From Rhizobium sp. NFR03 (lineage in GTDB: Bacteria; Pseudomonadota; Alphaproteobacteria; Rhizobiales; Rhizobiaceae), in the NCBI RefSeq assembly GCF_900111275.1, contig NZ_FOGR01000003.1:558001-622000 (forward strand): DNA of 64,000 bases, in the 5' to 3' direction. Shown here piece after piece: positions 34,857 to 45,286 of this stretch. The first letter of the stretch is position 1. Each line of letters begins with the position of its first letter. The notes beneath the pieces are model-generated. The model ran no database searches. It saw only the letters and a list, made by a program, of their open reading frames with translations, and was not told the DNA's origin. A program made the position numbers and the translations under genes.

Positions 34857-36023
34857 TTAGTCGGAGCCGAACAGGTCGCGTGTATAGACCTTCGCCTCGA
34901 CATCCTTCAGTTCCGGCGTGTAGCGATTGGCGACAATGACGTCGCACGTCTGCTTGAAGGTCTCGAGATCGCGGATCAGGGGCGATTTGAAGAAGTCCTC
35001 GCCTGGGAGGGCAGGTTCGAAGACAACGACGTCGATGCCCTTCGCCTTCAGCCGCTTCATGATGCCCTGAATGGACGAATCCCTGAAGTTGTCCGAGCCG
35101 GCCTTCATAACCAGCCGATAAATGCCGACCCTCTTCGGGTTGCGGCGCAAGATGCTCTCCGCAACGAAGTCCTTGCGTGTCGTATTGGCGGTGACGATGG
35201 CGCTGATCAGCGCCTGGGGCACCTCGCTGTAGTTCGCCAGCAACTGCTTGGTGTCCTTGGGCAGGCAATAGCCGCCATAGCCGAAGGACGGATTGTTGTA
35301 GTGCGTGCCGATCCGCGGGTCGAGGCCGACGCCGTTGATGATCTGGCGCGCGTTCAGGCCGTGAAGCTCCGCATAGGTGTCGAGTTCGTTGAAATAGGCA
35401 ACGCGCATGGCAAGATAGGTATTGGAGAAGAGCTTGATCGCCTCGGCCTCGCTCGAATCCGTCAGGAGGATCTGCACATCCTTCTTGATGGCGCCGCCGA
35501 GCAGCATGTCGGCGAAGGTCTTCGCCCGATCGGACTGCTCGCCGACCACGATGCGCGACGGGTGAAGGTTGTCGTGCAGGGCCTTGCCCTCGCGCAGAAA
35601 CTCCGGCGAGAAGATGATGTTGTCACGCCCGAGGCTCGCGCGCAGGCGCTGCGTATAACCGACCGGGATCGTGGACTTAATGACGATGACGGCTGTCGGG
35701 TTGACGGCGAACACGTCGGCAATCGCCGCTTCTACGGAGCGCGTATCGAAGTGATTGGTCACCGGGTCATAGTTGGTCGGCGTCGCCACGATGACGTAGT
35801 CGGCCCCGGCGTAAGCGTCGGCCTTGTCGCCGGTCGCGCGGAAGTTCAGGGAGCGGCCGAGATAATCCGAAACTTCGGGATCGACGATCGGAGACGTTCC
35901 CGCATTCAGCATGTTCACCTTGTCGATGTTGGTATCGTAGGCGACCACCTCGTTATGCTGCGCCAACAGCATCGCATTCGAAATGCCGACATAGCCGAGA
36001 CCTGCAACTGCAACTTTCATCAT
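34857..36023 (-). CDS. UDP-glucose 6-dehydrogenase
   Basis: The 388-residue product has the NAD-binding [19 protein letters not shown] at the N-terminus, the middle helix dimer region, and the catalytic Cys in [16 protein letters not shown] (about residue 253). Its length matches E. coli Ugd (388). It oxidises UDP-glucose to UDP-glucuronate, the precursor for the LpsL-like epimerase and for glucuronic acid in the EPS. The start is one of GTG at 36026, ATG at 36023 or ATG at 36020; GGAA eight bases before 36023 favours that one. RkpK or ExoUgdH of rhizobia are close analogues, so I leave the symbol blank. Confidence 0.92.
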   Translation of the reverse strand: MMKVAVAGLGYVGISNAMLLAQHNEVVAYDTNIDKVNMLNAGTSPIVDPEVSDYLGRSLNFRATGDKADAYAGADYVIVATPTNYDPVTNHFDTRSVEAAIADVFAVNPTAVIVIKSTIPVGYTQRLRASLGRDNIIFSPEFLREGKALHDNLHPSRIVVGEQSDRAKTFADMLLGGAIKKDVQILLTDSSEAEAIKLFSNTYLAMRVAYFNELDTYAELHGLNARQIINGVGLDPRIGTHYNNPSFGYGGYCLPKDTKQLLANYSEVPQALISAIVTANTTRKDFVAESILRRNPKRVGIYRLVMKAGSDNFRDSSIQGIMKRLKAKGIDVVVFEPALPGEDFFKSPLIRDLETFKQTCDVIVANRYTPELKDVEAKVYTRDLFGSD

Positions 36024-36222
36024 CACTCACTTTCCAAAAAAAGACGACCCTTTAACGACATATCCTAATATGCCGGGGAATGGACACCTAAAATATGGTC
36101 CGCGACAACCAACTTCATGACGTCCCGCATGTTGCAGGCACGATCGGACATCTCTCGGCATGCAGACATGCTGAGGAGATCCATTCGGCGGCCAGGGGAC
36201 TGCTACGATTCGACCGATGACA

Positions 36223-37218
36223 TCAGTCGGCGGCGTTCCGCCGCGAGAGACGGTCTTCCCATTCCAGGGCGTGACGGACGATCACGTCGAGATCGTCGTA
36301 TTCCGGCACCCACCCGAGTTCCTTCATGGCGAGAGCCGGGTTCGCGACGATCATCGCCGGGTCGCCTGCGCGGCGGGCAGCAAACTCGACGGCAAGATCC
36401 GACCCGTTGACCCGCTTGACGGTATCGAGAACCTCGAGCACCGAGAAACCGTGGCCGTAACCGCAATTGGCCACCAGGGAGCCTCCCCCGGCGCGCATGC
36501 GCTGCAAAGCCTTCAGATGCGCCTGCACCAGATCCCAGACATGAATGTAGTCGCGCACGCAGGTGCCATCCGGCGTCGGGTAGTCCGTGCCGAAAACGCT
36601 CATGGACGGACGCTTGCCGAGCGCCACGGCGCAGGCGATCTTGATCAGATGCGTCGATGTCTTGGAGGACTGGCCGGACCGCCCCTTGGGGTCGGCACCC
36701 GCCACGTTGAAGTAGCGCAGCACCGTATAGGTCAGGTCGTGCGCCACGGCAGCGTCGCGCAGCATGATTTCCGTCATCAGCTTCGAGGAACCATAGGGCG
36801 ATTCCGGGCGCAGCTGCACCGTTTCCGTCACGGGCTCCAGCACCTCCGGCGTGCCATAGACGGCAGCCGTGGAGGAGAAGACAAAATGCGGGATGCCGGC
36901 CTCGACGACGCTGGCGATGAGCGCGCGCGACTTGACGGTGTTGTTCTCGTAATAGCCGAGCGGATCGCTGACACTGTCGGGCACGACGATCGATCCAGCG
37001 AAGTGGATGACGGCATCGATGGTGTTTTCCGAGAAGATCCGCGACAGCAGCGCCGCATCCGCGATGTCGCCCTCGTACATCTGCGCTTCCGGCGCAATCG
37101 CCCAGCGGAAACCAGTGGAAAGCCGGTCGATGACGACGACCTCTTCCCCCGCCTCCAGAAGCGCCCATACCATATGGCTGCCGATATAGCCGCCACCGCC
37201 CGTTACCAATACTGCCAT
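36223..37218 (-). CDS. galE: UDP-glucose 4-epimerase (ExoB/GalE)
   Basis: The 331-residue protein starts VLVTGGGGYIGSHMVWAL (NAD site) and has FSSTAAVYGTPEVL and PYGSSKLMTEIML (catalytic Ser/Tyr/Lys), plus YFNVAGADPKGRSGQSS and DGTCVRDYIHVWDL, all classical GalE signatures. It interconverts UDP-glucose and UDP-galactose, feeding galactose to ExoY and other transferases. It is the last enzyme of the EPS block before tex. In rhizobia this enzyme is called ExoB. Confidence 0.93.
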   Translation of the reverse strand: MAVLVTGGGGYIGSHMVWALLEAGEEVVVIDRLSTGFRWAIAPEAQMYEGDIADAALLSRIFSENTIDAVIHFAGSIVVPDSVSDPLGYYENNTVKSRALIASVVEAGIPHFVFSSTAAVYGTPEVLEPVTETVQLRPESPYGSSKLMTEIMLRDAAVAHDLTYTVLRYFNVAGADPKGRSGQSSKTSTHLIKIACAVALGKRPSMSVFGTDYPTPDGTCVRDYIHVWDLVQAHLKALQRMRAGGGSLVANCGYGHGFSVLEVLDTVKRVNGSDLAVEFAARRAGDPAMIVANPALAMKELGWVPEYDDLDVIVRHALEWEDRLSRRNAAD

Positions 37219-37284
37219 GCTTTCCTCACGTCGGTTCCTGCATCAGGTATGAAACGCCTGCCGAAAAATGACAAGCGTCGCGCG

Positions 37285-39603
37285 CTACGTCCGCTTTGCC
37301 GCCCGCAACAGCGCCTCGCCCAGCGCGCCGGTGGCTGCCGGCGTTGGCTTCTCCTGCTTGCTCGGGCGATGATCGCGCCGGGGCTCCGCCGGAGATGCAG
37401 GCCGCCCGCCCGCCTCGCCGCCATCCTTGCGCATGGTGAGACCGATGCGCTTGCGCGGAACGTCCACTTCCGTCACGCGCACCTTCACGACGTCGCCGGC
37501 CTTCACCACCTCATGCGGATCCTTCACGAACCGGTCGGCGAGTTGCGACACGTGCACGAGCCCATCCTGATGGACGCCGATATCCACGAAGGCGCCGAAG
37601 GCTGCGACATTGGTCACCGTGCCCTCCAGCAGCATGCCGGGTTTCAGGTCCTTGATGTCGTCGATACCGTCGGCAAACGTGGCGGTCTTGAAACTCGGAC
37701 GCGGGTCGCGGCCGGGCTTTTCGAGTTCCGACAGGATGTCGCGAATGGTCGGCAGACCGAAACGGTCGTCCACGAAGGCCTTAGGGTCGAGCGATTTCAG
37801 AAGCTGGGAATCGCCCATGACGGCGCGGACATCGCGGCCGCAGGCGGAAATGATCTTCTTGGCGACGCCATAGGCTTCCGGGTGGACCGAGGAGGCATCC
37901 AGCGGCTCCTTGCCGCCGGGAATACGCAGGAAGCCGGCGCATTGTTCGAAGGTGCGTGCACCGAGGCGCGGGACCGTCTTCAGCTCCGTGCGGGTCTTGA
38001 ACGGTCCGATCGCGTCGCGATGTGCGACGATCGCTTCCGCCGTCGAGCGGCTGAGGCCGGACACGCGCGACAGAAGCGGCGCGGATGCCGTGTTCAGATC
38101 GACGCCGACGGCATTCACCGCATCTTCCACCACGGCATCCAGCGAGCGGCTCAGGCGTCCCTGATCGACATCATGCTGGTATTGCCCGACACCGATGGAT
38201 TTCGGTTCGATCTTCACGAGTTCGGCGAGCGGGTCCTGCAGCCTGCGGGCGATGGAGACGGCACCGCGCAGCGAGACATCGAGCGTCGGAAACTCGTCGG
38301 CTGCAGCCTGCGAGGCCGAGTAGATCGAGGCGCCGGCTTCGGACACGATGACCTTGGTGGGCTTCTGGCCCGGCAAGGTCGCGAGCATATCGGCGACCAG
38401 CCGCTCGGTCTCGCGGCTGCCCGTACCGTTGCCGATGGAGATCAGCTCAACCTTGTGCCGGGCGACGAGCTTGGCGATTTCGGCCTGCGCGCCGCGCACA
38501 TCGTTCTTCGGCGGAAAGGGATAGACGGTGGTCGTTTCCAGCAGCTTGCCGGTTCCATCCACGACGGCCACCTTCACACCGGTGCGAATGCCAGGATCGA
38601 GGCCCATCGTGGCGCGGGAGCCGGCCGGGGCCGCCAGCAGCAGGTCCTTGAGGTTTCGGGCGAAGACGTGGATCGCCTCCTCCTCGGCCCGTTCGCGCAG
38701 TTCACGCATCAGATCGAGCGACAGGGACATGGAGAGCTTGACGCGCCATGTCCAGCGGATCACCTCCATCAGCCACTGGTCGCCGGGCAGGCTGCCGAGC
38801 TGATAGGCAGCCGCAATGATGCTCTCCACGGGCTTCACGGGAGACGGATCGGCCTCGTCCACGACGATATCGACCGAGAGGATTTCCTCGTTCCAGCCGC
38901 GCAGCATGGCCAGCGCCCGATGGCCGGGCGCCGTCGCCCAGCGTTCGGAATGGTCGAAATAATCGGAGAACTTGGCGCCGGCCGCTTCCTTGCCGGCGAC
39001 GACCTTTGCGCGGAGATAGGCACCATTGCGCATATGGCCGCGCAGACGGCCGAGCAGGTCGGCATTCTCCACGATGCCTTCGGCAACGATGTCGCGCGCG
39101 CCTTCGAGCGCTGCCTTCACATCCGGAACGTCGACCGTGAGGAAGGAGGCGGCGCGCTCGGCGGGCGCAATGCGGCGATCGAGAAGGATCGATTCGGCGA
39201 GCGGTCCGAGCCCTTTTTCGCGGGCGATCTCGGCTTTCGTGCGGCGCTTCGGCTTGTAGGGGAGATAGATGTCCTCAAGCTCGGCCTTCGTCGTAACGGC
39301 GGCGATCTTGCGCTCGAGGTCGTCGGTCAGCTTGCCCTGACCACGGATCGACTCGACGATGGAGTTTCGCCGCGCCTCCAGTTCTCGCAGGTAAACCAGC
39401 CGCTCGGCGAGCGTGCGCAACTGCGTGTCGTCAAGACCGCCGGTGACTTCCTTGCGGTAGCGGGCGATGAAGGGCACCGTCGCCCCGCCATCCAGAAGGT
39501 CGACGGCCGAGACGACCTGCGCCTGTGTCGCCTTGATCTCCTGCGCGATCAGAAGGGCAATCGGCGGAACCGTCCGCCTGGACGTCTGAGCTGGCTGCGA
39601 CAT
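37285..39603 (-). CDS. tex: Tex family transcription-associated RNA-binding protein
   Basis: The 772-residue protein has the full Tex layout: N-terminal helical repeats, a YqgF-like nuclease fold ([20 protein letters not shown] near residue 325), the helix-hairpin-helix region [18 protein letters not shown], and a C-terminal S1 domain ([20 protein letters not shown]). Tex proteins are involved in transcription and stress responses; the mechanism is not fully understood. Length fits the family. A basic, Pro-rich tail follows the S1 domain. It separates the EPS genes from the reductase and era, on the same strand. Confidence 0.94.
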   Translation of the reverse strand: MSQPAQTSRRTVPPIALLIAQEIKATQAQVVSAVDLLDGGATVPFIARYRKEVTGGLDDTQLRTLAERLVYLRELEARRNSIVESIRGQGKLTDDLERKIAAVTTKAELEDIYLPYKPKRRTKAEIAREKGLGPLAESILLDRRIAPAERAASFLTVDVPDVKAALEGARDIVAEGIVENADLLGRLRGHMRNGAYLRAKVVAGKEAAGAKFSDYFDHSERWATAPGHRALAMLRGWNEEILSVDIVVDEADPSPVKPVESIIAAAYQLGSLPGDQWLMEVIRWTWRVKLSMSLSLDLMRELRERAEEEAIHVFARNLKDLLLAAPAGSRATMGLDPGIRTGVKVAVVDGTGKLLETTTVYPFPPKNDVRGAQAEIAKLVARHKVELISIGNGTGSRETERLVADMLATLPGQKPTKVIVSEAGASIYSASQAAADEFPTLDVSLRGAVSIARRLQDPLAELVKIEPKSIGVGQYQHDVDQGRLSRSLDAVVEDAVNAVGVDLNTASAPLLSRVSGLSRSTAEAIVAHRDAIGPFKTRTELKTVPRLGARTFEQCAGFLRIPGGKEPLDASSVHPEAYGVAKKIISACGRDVRAVMGDSQLLKSLDPKAFVDDRFGLPTIRDILSELEKPGRDPRPSFKTATFADGIDDIKDLKPGMLLEGTVTNVAAFGAFVDIGVHQDGLVHVSQLADRFVKDPHEVVKAGDVVKVRVTEVDVPRKRIGLTMRKDGGEAGGRPASPAEPRRDHRPSKQEKPTPAATGALGEALLRAAKRT

Positions 39604-39678
39604 GAGGCGCGATCTCCTGTTTCCGAATCGGGCGGACCATAGAGAGATCGAGCGGGAACGCCAAGCGCGAGAGCGTGG

Positions 39679-40680
39679 TCAGGCGCGCTGCACGATCCCC
39701 TCGCCCGTAAGCCCGTCCCGGCTTGGCGGGCCGATGAGATCGAGATCCGGCCCGAGCGGCACGATGCCTGTCGGGTTGATGTGAGCGATCGAATAATAAC
39801 CGCGCTTGATATGGTCGATCCGCACGGTCTCCGCGATGCCGGGCCACTGATAGATGTCGCGGAGATAGGCCTGAAGATGCGGGTAATCGGCGATGCGGCG
39901 CAGGTTGCACTTGAAGGCGCCGTGATAGGCCGCGTCGAAGCGCACCAGCGTCACGAACAGGCGGATATCGGCTTCCGTCAGATGGCGGCCGGCGACATAG
40001 CGGTTCCTCGACAGATGCGCCTCAAGCGTATCGAGGGTGGCGAAGACGCCTCTGGCGGCCTCTTCATAGGCTGCCTGCGTGCGGGCGAAGCCGGCGCGAT
40101 AGACGCCGTTGTTGAGCGTGTCGTAGATCAGCGTGTTCCAGCGGTCGATCTCGGGGCGGAGGCGTTCCGGGTAGAGATCGCCACGGTCTCCCGTCAGATC
40201 GTCAAAGCCAGCGTTTAGAATGCGCAGGATGTCGGCGGACTCGTTGTTGACGATACGGCCTTCAACGCGGTCCCAGAGGACGGGCACGGAAACCTTGCCG
40301 GTGTAATGGGGATCGGACGCCGTATAGAGTTCGTGCTGGTAGCGGACACGGCCGACGCGAGGCCCGGCATCGGCGGGCGGGTCGTAGGTCCAGCCGTTCT
40401 CTCCGAGTTCCGGCTCCGATATGGCAACGGGAATGACGTCCGTCAGGCCCTTGATGCTGCGCATCATCAATGTTCGGGAGGCCCAGGGGCAGATATAGGC
40501 GACGAACAGCTGAAAACGTCCGGGCTCGGCCTTGAGCGCCGGCTGGCCCTCAGGTCCCGGGCTGCCGTCCGGGGTGATCCAGCTGCGAAAGCTGGTCGGC
40601 TCGCGGTGAAAGGCGCCGCCTTTCATCTCGCCGGCGGCAACGTCGCCTTTTTCCCAAACCCCGTTTACGAGTTGCGGCAT
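39679..40680 (-). CDS. Glutathionyl-hydroquinone reductase (GST, YqjG/Ecm4 family)
   Basis: The 333-residue protein has the Ecm4/YqjG signature: YICPWASRTLMMRSIKGL (catalytic Cys in the CPWA motif, about residue 66), VPVLWDRVEGRIVNNESADILR, and the C-terminal GST domain with ADIRLFVTLVRFDAAYHGAFKCNLR. These enzymes reduce glutathionyl-hydroquinones. The chosen ATG at 40680 has GGAGA six bases upstream; the frame to 40728 is longer but unsupported. It lies just downstream of era, in the place where recO is often found in relatives. Confidence 0.92.
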   Translation of the reverse strand: MPQLVNGVWEKGDVAAGEMKGGAFHREPTSFRSWITPDGSPGPEGQPALKAEPGRFQLFVAYICPWASRTLMMRSIKGLTDVIPVAISEPELGENGWTYDPPADAGPRVGRVRYQHELYTASDPHYTGKVSVPVLWDRVEGRIVNNESADILRILNAGFDDLTGDRGDLYPERLRPEIDRWNTLIYDTLNNGVYRAGFARTQAAYEEAARGVFATLDTLEAHLSRNRYVAGRHLTEADIRLFVTLVRFDAAYHGAFKCNLRRIADYPHLQAYLRDIYQWPGIAETVRIDHIKRGYYSIAHINPTGIVPLGPDLDLIGPPSRDGLTGEGIVQRA

Positions 40681-40798
40681 CGTCCGTCTCCTTGCACCTG
40701 ATCTGCATCTTGAGATGCCATGGAGCACGAGACCGGAAAAGCCGCGCAGGACGGGACGGAGCGTTCACCGAATCGCATGGTCTCTCCGTCGTTTTACA

Positions 40799-41782
40799 TC
40801 AGCGGGGGAATTCCAGCCCCATCTCGCGGAAGCGCTCGGGGTCGTCGCCCCAGTTTTCGCGCACCTTGACGAAGAGGAAGAGGTGGACCGGCTGCTCCAG
40901 GATTTCTGAGATTTCCTTGCGCGCCGCCATGGAGATCGCCTTGATCGCATCGCCATTCTTGCCGAGCGCGATCTTCTTCTGGCTGTCGCGCTCCACATAG
41001 ATCACCTGCTCGATCCGAACCGAGCCATCCTTCTTTTCCTCCCAGCCCTCGGTTTCCACATGCGAGGAATAGGGAAGCTCCTGATGGAGGCGCAGGAACA
41101 GTTTTTCGCGGGTGATCTCGGCGGCCAGCTGGCGCATGGGCAGATCGGAGATCTGGTCTTCCGGGTAGTACCAGGGTCCCTCCGGCAGTGCTGCCGCCAG
41201 ATAGTCCATGACATCCTCGCAGCCGGAGCCGGTCAGCGCGGAGATCATGAAGGTCCGCTCGAAGGGAACCACCTCGTTGGCGGCGGACGCCAGCTGAAGC
41301 AGCACGTCGCGGGAGACCTGATCGATCTTGTTGAGCACGAGGATCTTCGGCTGGTGGACCTCCTTCAGCCCCTCCAGAATCATCTGCGCATCGCCCTTCA
41401 GCCCGCGCTCGCTGTCGACCAGCAGCATGATGAAATCCGCGTCCTTGGCACCGCCCCAGGCGGTGGTCACCATGGCACGGTCGAGCCTGCGGCGCGGCTT
41501 GAAGATGCCGGGCGTATCCATGAACACGATCTGCGCGCGGTCGTGGATGGCGATGCCGCGCACGATGGCGCGCGTCGTCTGCACCTTGTGGCTGACGATC
41601 GACACCTTGGCGCCGACCAGCCGGTTGACGAGCGTCGACTTGCCGGCGTTCGTGGCACCGATCATGGCGACGAAGCCGGAATGCGTCGGCCCCTTATCCT
41701 GCGAAACATCCGTTGCCGTTTCGGCTTCGACTGCTGCGTCCTGCCCGCTCGCGGCAGAATCCTTGTGATCTTCGGTCATCAT
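40799..41782 (-). CDS. era: GTPase Era
   Basis: The 327-residue GTPase has G1 GATNAGKST, G3 MDTPGIF, G4 VLNKIDQV, and a C-terminal KH domain ending near LFLFVKVRENWGDDPERFREMGLEF. Era binds 16S rRNA and is needed for small-subunit maturation. It has an N-terminal acidic extension of about 35 residues before the G domain (MMTEDHKDSAASGQDAAVE), common in rhizobia. The frame continues to a TTG at 41836, which was rejected. It follows rnc on the same strand with about 110 bases between. Confidence 0.95.
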   Translation of the reverse strand: MMTEDHKDSAASGQDAAVEAETATDVSQDKGPTHSGFVAMIGATNAGKSTLVNRLVGAKVSIVSHKVQTTRAIVRGIAIHDRAQIVFMDTPGIFKPRRRLDRAMVTTAWGGAKDADFIMLLVDSERGLKGDAQMILEGLKEVHQPKILVLNKIDQVSRDVLLQLASAANEVVPFERTFMISALTGSGCEDVMDYLAAALPEGPWYYPEDQISDLPMRQLAAEITREKLFLRLHQELPYSSHVETEGWEEKKDGSVRIEQVIYVERDSQKKIALGKNGDAIKAISMAARKEISEILEQPVHLFLFVKVRENWGDDPERFREMGLEFPR

Positions 41783-41896
41783 ATCCGTCAATTCGTTGAG
41801 GGCCGGCGTGTCTGCCGGCGTGAGTATGAACCGCAATCGCTTCCGCGACCAGAGGCTTGAAAAAGGTTCGTGTCGGGAGGGATCAGGCGTCCGTGG

Positions 41897-42607
41897 TCAA
41901 GGGCCGGTCGTTGCCCAGACCCCTTCCCGCTCCAGAATGCGGGTCGCGGCGGTCTGTTCGGCGGCCCGTTTCGAGCGGTCGATCCCCGTCTCGGGTGCAA
42001 CGCCGGGAATGATCACCGTCACCGTGAAGCGAGGATCATGATCCGGGCCGGATCGGTCGTCCACACGATATTGCGGCGCGACGCCGAACTTCGCATGCGA
42101 CCACTCCTGCAACTCCGTCTTGGCATCCCTGCGGGCACCGTCGGCGCGCGTCGCGCGGGCCTTCCAGTGCTTGAGCACGAAGCCGCGAGCAGCGTCCAGC
42201 CCGCCATCGAGATAGATGGCGGCGATAAGGGCTTCCACGACGTCGGCGCGGATGTTGAGTACATGCTTGCCGGAGAGCTTCTTGACGTCGGCCCCGGCGC
42301 GAATGAAGCGGTGGAGCTCGATGTCGTCGGAGATGGCGGCGCAGCTTTCCGCGCTGACCAGCTGGTTCAGCCGCACCGACAACTCGCCTTCGTTCGCCGT
42401 TTTAAACGTCTGGAACAGCAGCTCCGCGACGCAGAGACCAAGCACGCGATCGCCGAGAAACTCCAGCCGCTCATAGTCCGAACCGCCGGAATTGCGGGCG
42501 CTCGAATGCGTCAGTGCGCGGTCGAGCCGGACCTTGTCGGTGAAGACATAGCCGAGGGTTTCTTCCAGGCGCTCGCGCTCCTGCAACCCCAGATCGCGCG
42601 GCTTCAT
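41897..42607 (-). CDS. rnc: Ribonuclease III
   Basis: The 236-residue protein has the RNase III signature ERLEFLGDRVLGL (about residues 46-58), the second catalytic cluster ADVVEALIAAIYLDGG, and the C-terminal double-stranded RNA-binding domain AKTELQEWSHAKFG. It cuts double-stranded RNA in rRNA and mRNA processing. The ATG at 42607 overlaps the lepB stop (TAATG), so the two genes are translationally coupled. The frame to 42655 lies inside lepB and is not a better start. Confidence 0.95.
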   Translation of the reverse strand: MKPRDLGLQERERLEETLGYVFTDKVRLDRALTHSSARNSGGSDYERLEFLGDRVLGLCVAELLFQTFKTANEGELSVRLNQLVSAESCAAISDDIELHRFIRAGADVKKLSGKHVLNIRADVVEALIAAIYLDGGLDAARGFVLKHWKARATRADGARRDAKTELQEWSHAKFGVAPQYRVDDRSGPDHDPRFTVTVIIPGVAPETGIDRSKRAAEQTAATRILEREGVWATTGP

Positions 42608-43350
42608 TACTTCAGGACCTTGAACAGTCGGTCGTAGCGCAGGTTTGCCGGCCACTTCCAGATTTCCAGGAAGGAGGTGTCATGCCCGAGCGAGAAGAAG
42701 ATCAGGCTGGCGCGACCGACGAGGTTTTCCGCCGGCACGTAACCGACGTCAAAACGGCTGTCGGCGGAATTGTCGCGGTTGTCGCCCATCATGAAGTAAT
42801 GACCTTCCGGCACCACGAATTCGCGGGTGTTATCGCCACGCGAATCCGGAAACTGGTCCAGCGTGTCGAAGCTGACGCCATTATCGAGCGTCTCGCGGAA
42901 GACAGGAACGTCGGCGCCGGTGTCGTACTGGTCGTCGGCACGGAAGACGCCGTCGGGCGCGCGGGCGACTTCCTTATCGTTGACGTAAAGGATGGAGTTG
43001 CGCACCTGCACCCGGTCGCCGGGCAGGCCGATGACGCGCTTGATGTAGTCGATCTCGGGATTGGGCGGGAAACGGAATACGGCGATATCGCCGCGCTTCG
43101 GGTCACTGCCGAAAATGCGGCCGCTGAAGAGATCGGGCGAGCGCGGCAGCGAGTATTTCGAATAGCCGTAGGCGAACTTGTTGACGAAGATGTAATCGCC
43201 CACGAGCAGCGTCGGCATCATCGAGCCGGAAGGAATCGTGAAGGGCTGGAAGAGCACGGTCCGGATCACGAGGGCCAGAAGCAAGGCCTGGATAATGACC
43301 TTCACGTTCTCCCAGAGGCCACTTTCCTTCTTTGCGATTTTTTCTGCCAC
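42607..43350 (-). CDS. lepB: Signal peptidase I
   Basis: The 247-residue protein has a membrane helix (about residues 16-33), the catalytic Ser in IPSGSMMPTLLVGDYIF, the Lys in DYIKRVIGLPGDRVQ, and GDNRDNSADSRFDVGYVP, all conserved in type I signal peptidases. It removes signal peptides of exported proteins at the inner membrane, which would include the GH5 enzyme. Position between acpS and rnc is typical of Rhizobiales. Confidence 0.95.
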   Translation of the reverse strand: MAEKIAKKESGLWENVKVIIQALLLALVIRTVLFQPFTIPSGSMMPTLLVGDYIFVNKFAYGYSKYSLPRSPDLFSGRIFGSDPKRGDIAVFRFPPNPEIDYIKRVIGLPGDRVQVRNSILYVNDKEVARAPDGVFRADDQYDTGADVPVFRETLDNGVSFDTLDQFPDSRGDNTREFVVPEGHYFMMGDNRDNSADSRFDVGYVPAENLVGRASLIFFSLGHDTSFLEIWKWPANLRYDRLFKVLK

Positions 43351-43513
43351 GCCCGTCTATCCTTGTTTGCCGCTGACCGGCGCTTGTTGTCGTTTGAATG
43401 CCGTTGGTCTGCAGGGTCCGTGGCGCCCGCGTCGAGCCTGGGCCCGATCGGGCTCAAGCGCTCTTGCGAACGCGCGCTCCGTCAGGCGCCGCCAACCTCG
43501 ACGTGGCCATCCT

Positions 43514-43933
43514 CTAGCCGCTAACGTCTTCCGGAGCAACGGGCAGCGCCTCTATTATGACGAAGGCCTGCGCCAGCGGATCGTCGTCCGTGATCGTCAG
43601 GTGCACGACGGCGCGATGGCCGTGCGGAAGCATGCTCGCCAGGCGAAGGGCGGCGCCGCCGGTCAGCACCATCGTCGGCTTGCCGCCGGGCAGATTGACG
43701 ACGCCCATGTCCTTCCACAAAACACCCTGCCCGATCCCGGTTCCCAAAGCCTTGGAACAGGCCTCCTTCGCCGCGAAACGCTTGGCATAGGACGCCGACC
43801 GGTTTTTTCGGCCTTCGGATTTCGCGATTTCCACCTCGGTGAAGCAGCGCTGGATAAAGCGCTCGCCGAAACGGTTGAGCGAATTGTCGATGCGGCGAAT
43901 GTCGATGAGGTCGCTGCCAAGGCCGATGATCAT
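43514..43933 (-). CDS. acpS: Holo-[acyl-carrier-protein] synthase
   Basis: The 139-residue protein starts [19 protein letters not shown], with the conserved Asp of the metal site, and has [18 protein letters not shown] with the Glu. AcpS transfers phosphopantetheine from CoA to acyl carrier protein. The ORF can be extended upstream to 44095 but the extra residues are not AcpS-like. It is about 160 bases upstream of lepB. Confidence 0.95.
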   Translation of the reverse strand: MIIGLGSDLIDIRRIDNSLNRFGERFIQRCFTEVEIAKSEGRKNRSASYAKRFAAKEACSKALGTGIGQGVLWKDMGVVNLPGGKPTMVLTGGAALRLASMLPHGHRAVVHLTITDDDPLAQAFVIIEALPVAPEDVSG

Positions 43934-43964
43934 GAAAACCTGATGGATGCAAAGAGTTGATGGA

Positions 43965-44528
43965 CTACGCCGCTTGCGACGCCTTGAGCTTTTCGGCGAG
44001 ACGCGACACGCGCCGGGACTGGAACAGCCGGGCCGCATAGAAGGAGCCGATGTAGAAGACGACCGCGCTGCCGGCCGCCAGCGGCAGGCTGCCAAGCAAC
44101 AGGGGCTTCAGCACAGGACCCCAAAGCTCGGCAAGTTGCAGATGCGTCAGCATGTGCAACATATCCTCGCCATCGAGCGGCGCGTGGGCGCCCGAGCCAA
44201 GGATCGCCGTGCCGATCTCGTAGCTCGTCGCGAGAATGACGGGGATCGTCAACGGATTGGCGAGCGTCGTTGCGATACCGGCCGCAATTAGGTTGCCGGA
44301 CAAGAGGTAGGCTGCGGCAAGCGCGAGCAGAATGTGAAAGCCCACGAAGGGCGTGGCCGACGATGCGGCCCCGGCCGCAACGCCCATGGCGATGGAATGG
44401 GGCGACGAGGACAGGCGCAGGATGCGCAGCGCCAGATAGCGCAGGCCGCGGGTGAACCCCTTGCGCGGCCAGACCAGCTCGCGGAGCCGGGCTGAGAACG
44501 ATGCGGGCTGACGACGTTTGAATACCAT
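43965..44528 (-). CDS. DUF2062 membrane protein
   Basis: The 187-residue protein starts [19 protein letters not shown], then has three or so hydrophobic segments, with [24 protein letters not shown] and [17 protein letters not shown], the recognised DUF2062 core. The function is not known. The gene is just upstream of acpS on the same strand, a common order in Rhizobiales. The start at 44528 was preferred to 44600 because the added residues are not family-like; the ribosome binding site is weak. Confidence 0.88.
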   Translation of the reverse strand: MVFKRRQPASFSARLRELVWPRKGFTRGLRYLALRILRLSSSPHSIAMGVAAGAASSATPFVGFHILLALAAAYLLSGNLIAAGIATTLANPLTIPVILATSYEIGTAILGSGAHAPLDGEDMLHMLTHLQLAELWGPVLKPLLLGSLPLAAGSAVVFYIGSFYAARLFQSRRVSRLAEKLKASQAA

Positions 44529-44995
44529 GATGCCGTGATAGACGATGCCCGTGTGGCCGTACAATGGCAATTCGGAGCAATCTCGACGCAGGTGCAGCAT
44601 TTCCGCAAGGTCACGTTGCTTGCGGACGATCCCGAGCCCGGCACCAGCATCCTGTCTTGCCTATGGTCTGGACTAAAAACTGCGAGGACGGCGGCGACGG
44701 CAATGCCGATAGCGATCGATCCGCGAAGTCCCGGCGATGCATCTGTGAAACGGAGATCGCGGCGGACGCAGGCCCCGCAAAGGGCGCACCGCACGACGAT
44801 CCCCGACCGCTCGTCGATGTCGGATCATCATGAACCGTCATCGTTCGAGCATTTCCGGGTGAGCCGCCATCATGGCCGCGTCCTGCCGGAAAAGGTTGAG
44901 GCTTTACTTTCCTACGCCGCTCGAACGCAGCTTGCGCAGGTCAGCCCTGCACGAGGCGCAAGGCTCGGATGTCTGCCTGGTTCGAATGAACGGGC
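44529..44995. other. Intergenic region without supported gene
   Basis: This 467-base gap between DUF2062 and DUF3563 genes has open frames on both strands, but none has a good ribosome binding site, conserved motif or convincing composition. A short hydrophobic stretch in one minus-strand frame (around 44700) is the only hint of coding. Confidence 0.4.
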
Positions 44996-45148
44996 TCAGA
45001 AGCCGTTGCGGAAGAGGCCGCGGTCGATCTGACGCTGGCGATATTCCAGGTCGATGCGGTCGGACGAGCCATTGAGGTAGCTCAGTTCGCGTTCTGCGGC
45101 CGACAGGGGGCGCAGGGCGCCGGTAAGCTTCTTGATCTGCTTGAACAT
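44996..45148 (-). CDS. DUF3563 micro-protein
   Basis: Read directly from the strand, this 50-residue frame starts MFKQIKKLTGALRPL and continues SAAERELSYLNGSSDRIDL, EYRQRQIDRGLF, RNGF. The ending DRIDLEYRQRQIDRG is the hallmark of DUF3563, a small family common in Rhizobiales and other alphaproteobacteria, with YqaE- or stress-related suggestions but no proven function. AAAGG is seven bases before the ATG. It sits between rsh and DUF2062. Confidence 0.8.
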   Translation of the reverse strand: MFKQIKKLTGALRPLSAAERELSYLNGSSDRIDLEYRQRQIDRGLFRNGF

Positions 45149-45286
45149 TGGTAAACCTTTCTTCGTTTACCTCCCGAGCCAGAACATAAGCGTATCGTTG
45201 CCTTTCCACCAGCGCGGGGTTCGGCGGGCAGCCATGCGGACGGCGCATACCGTTATTGCCGTCCGCCCATATCGCAGGCACATTGC

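Noticed and set aside
36217-39642. Plus-strand ORF of 1141 codons opposite galE and tex
   Set aside because: The minus-strand genes are clear GalE and Tex; the opposite frame has shadow-type composition and crosses two genes.
43934-44095. N-terminal extension of acpS
   Set aside because: The internal ATG gives the exact AcpS start; the extra residues are not family-like and overlap DUF2062.
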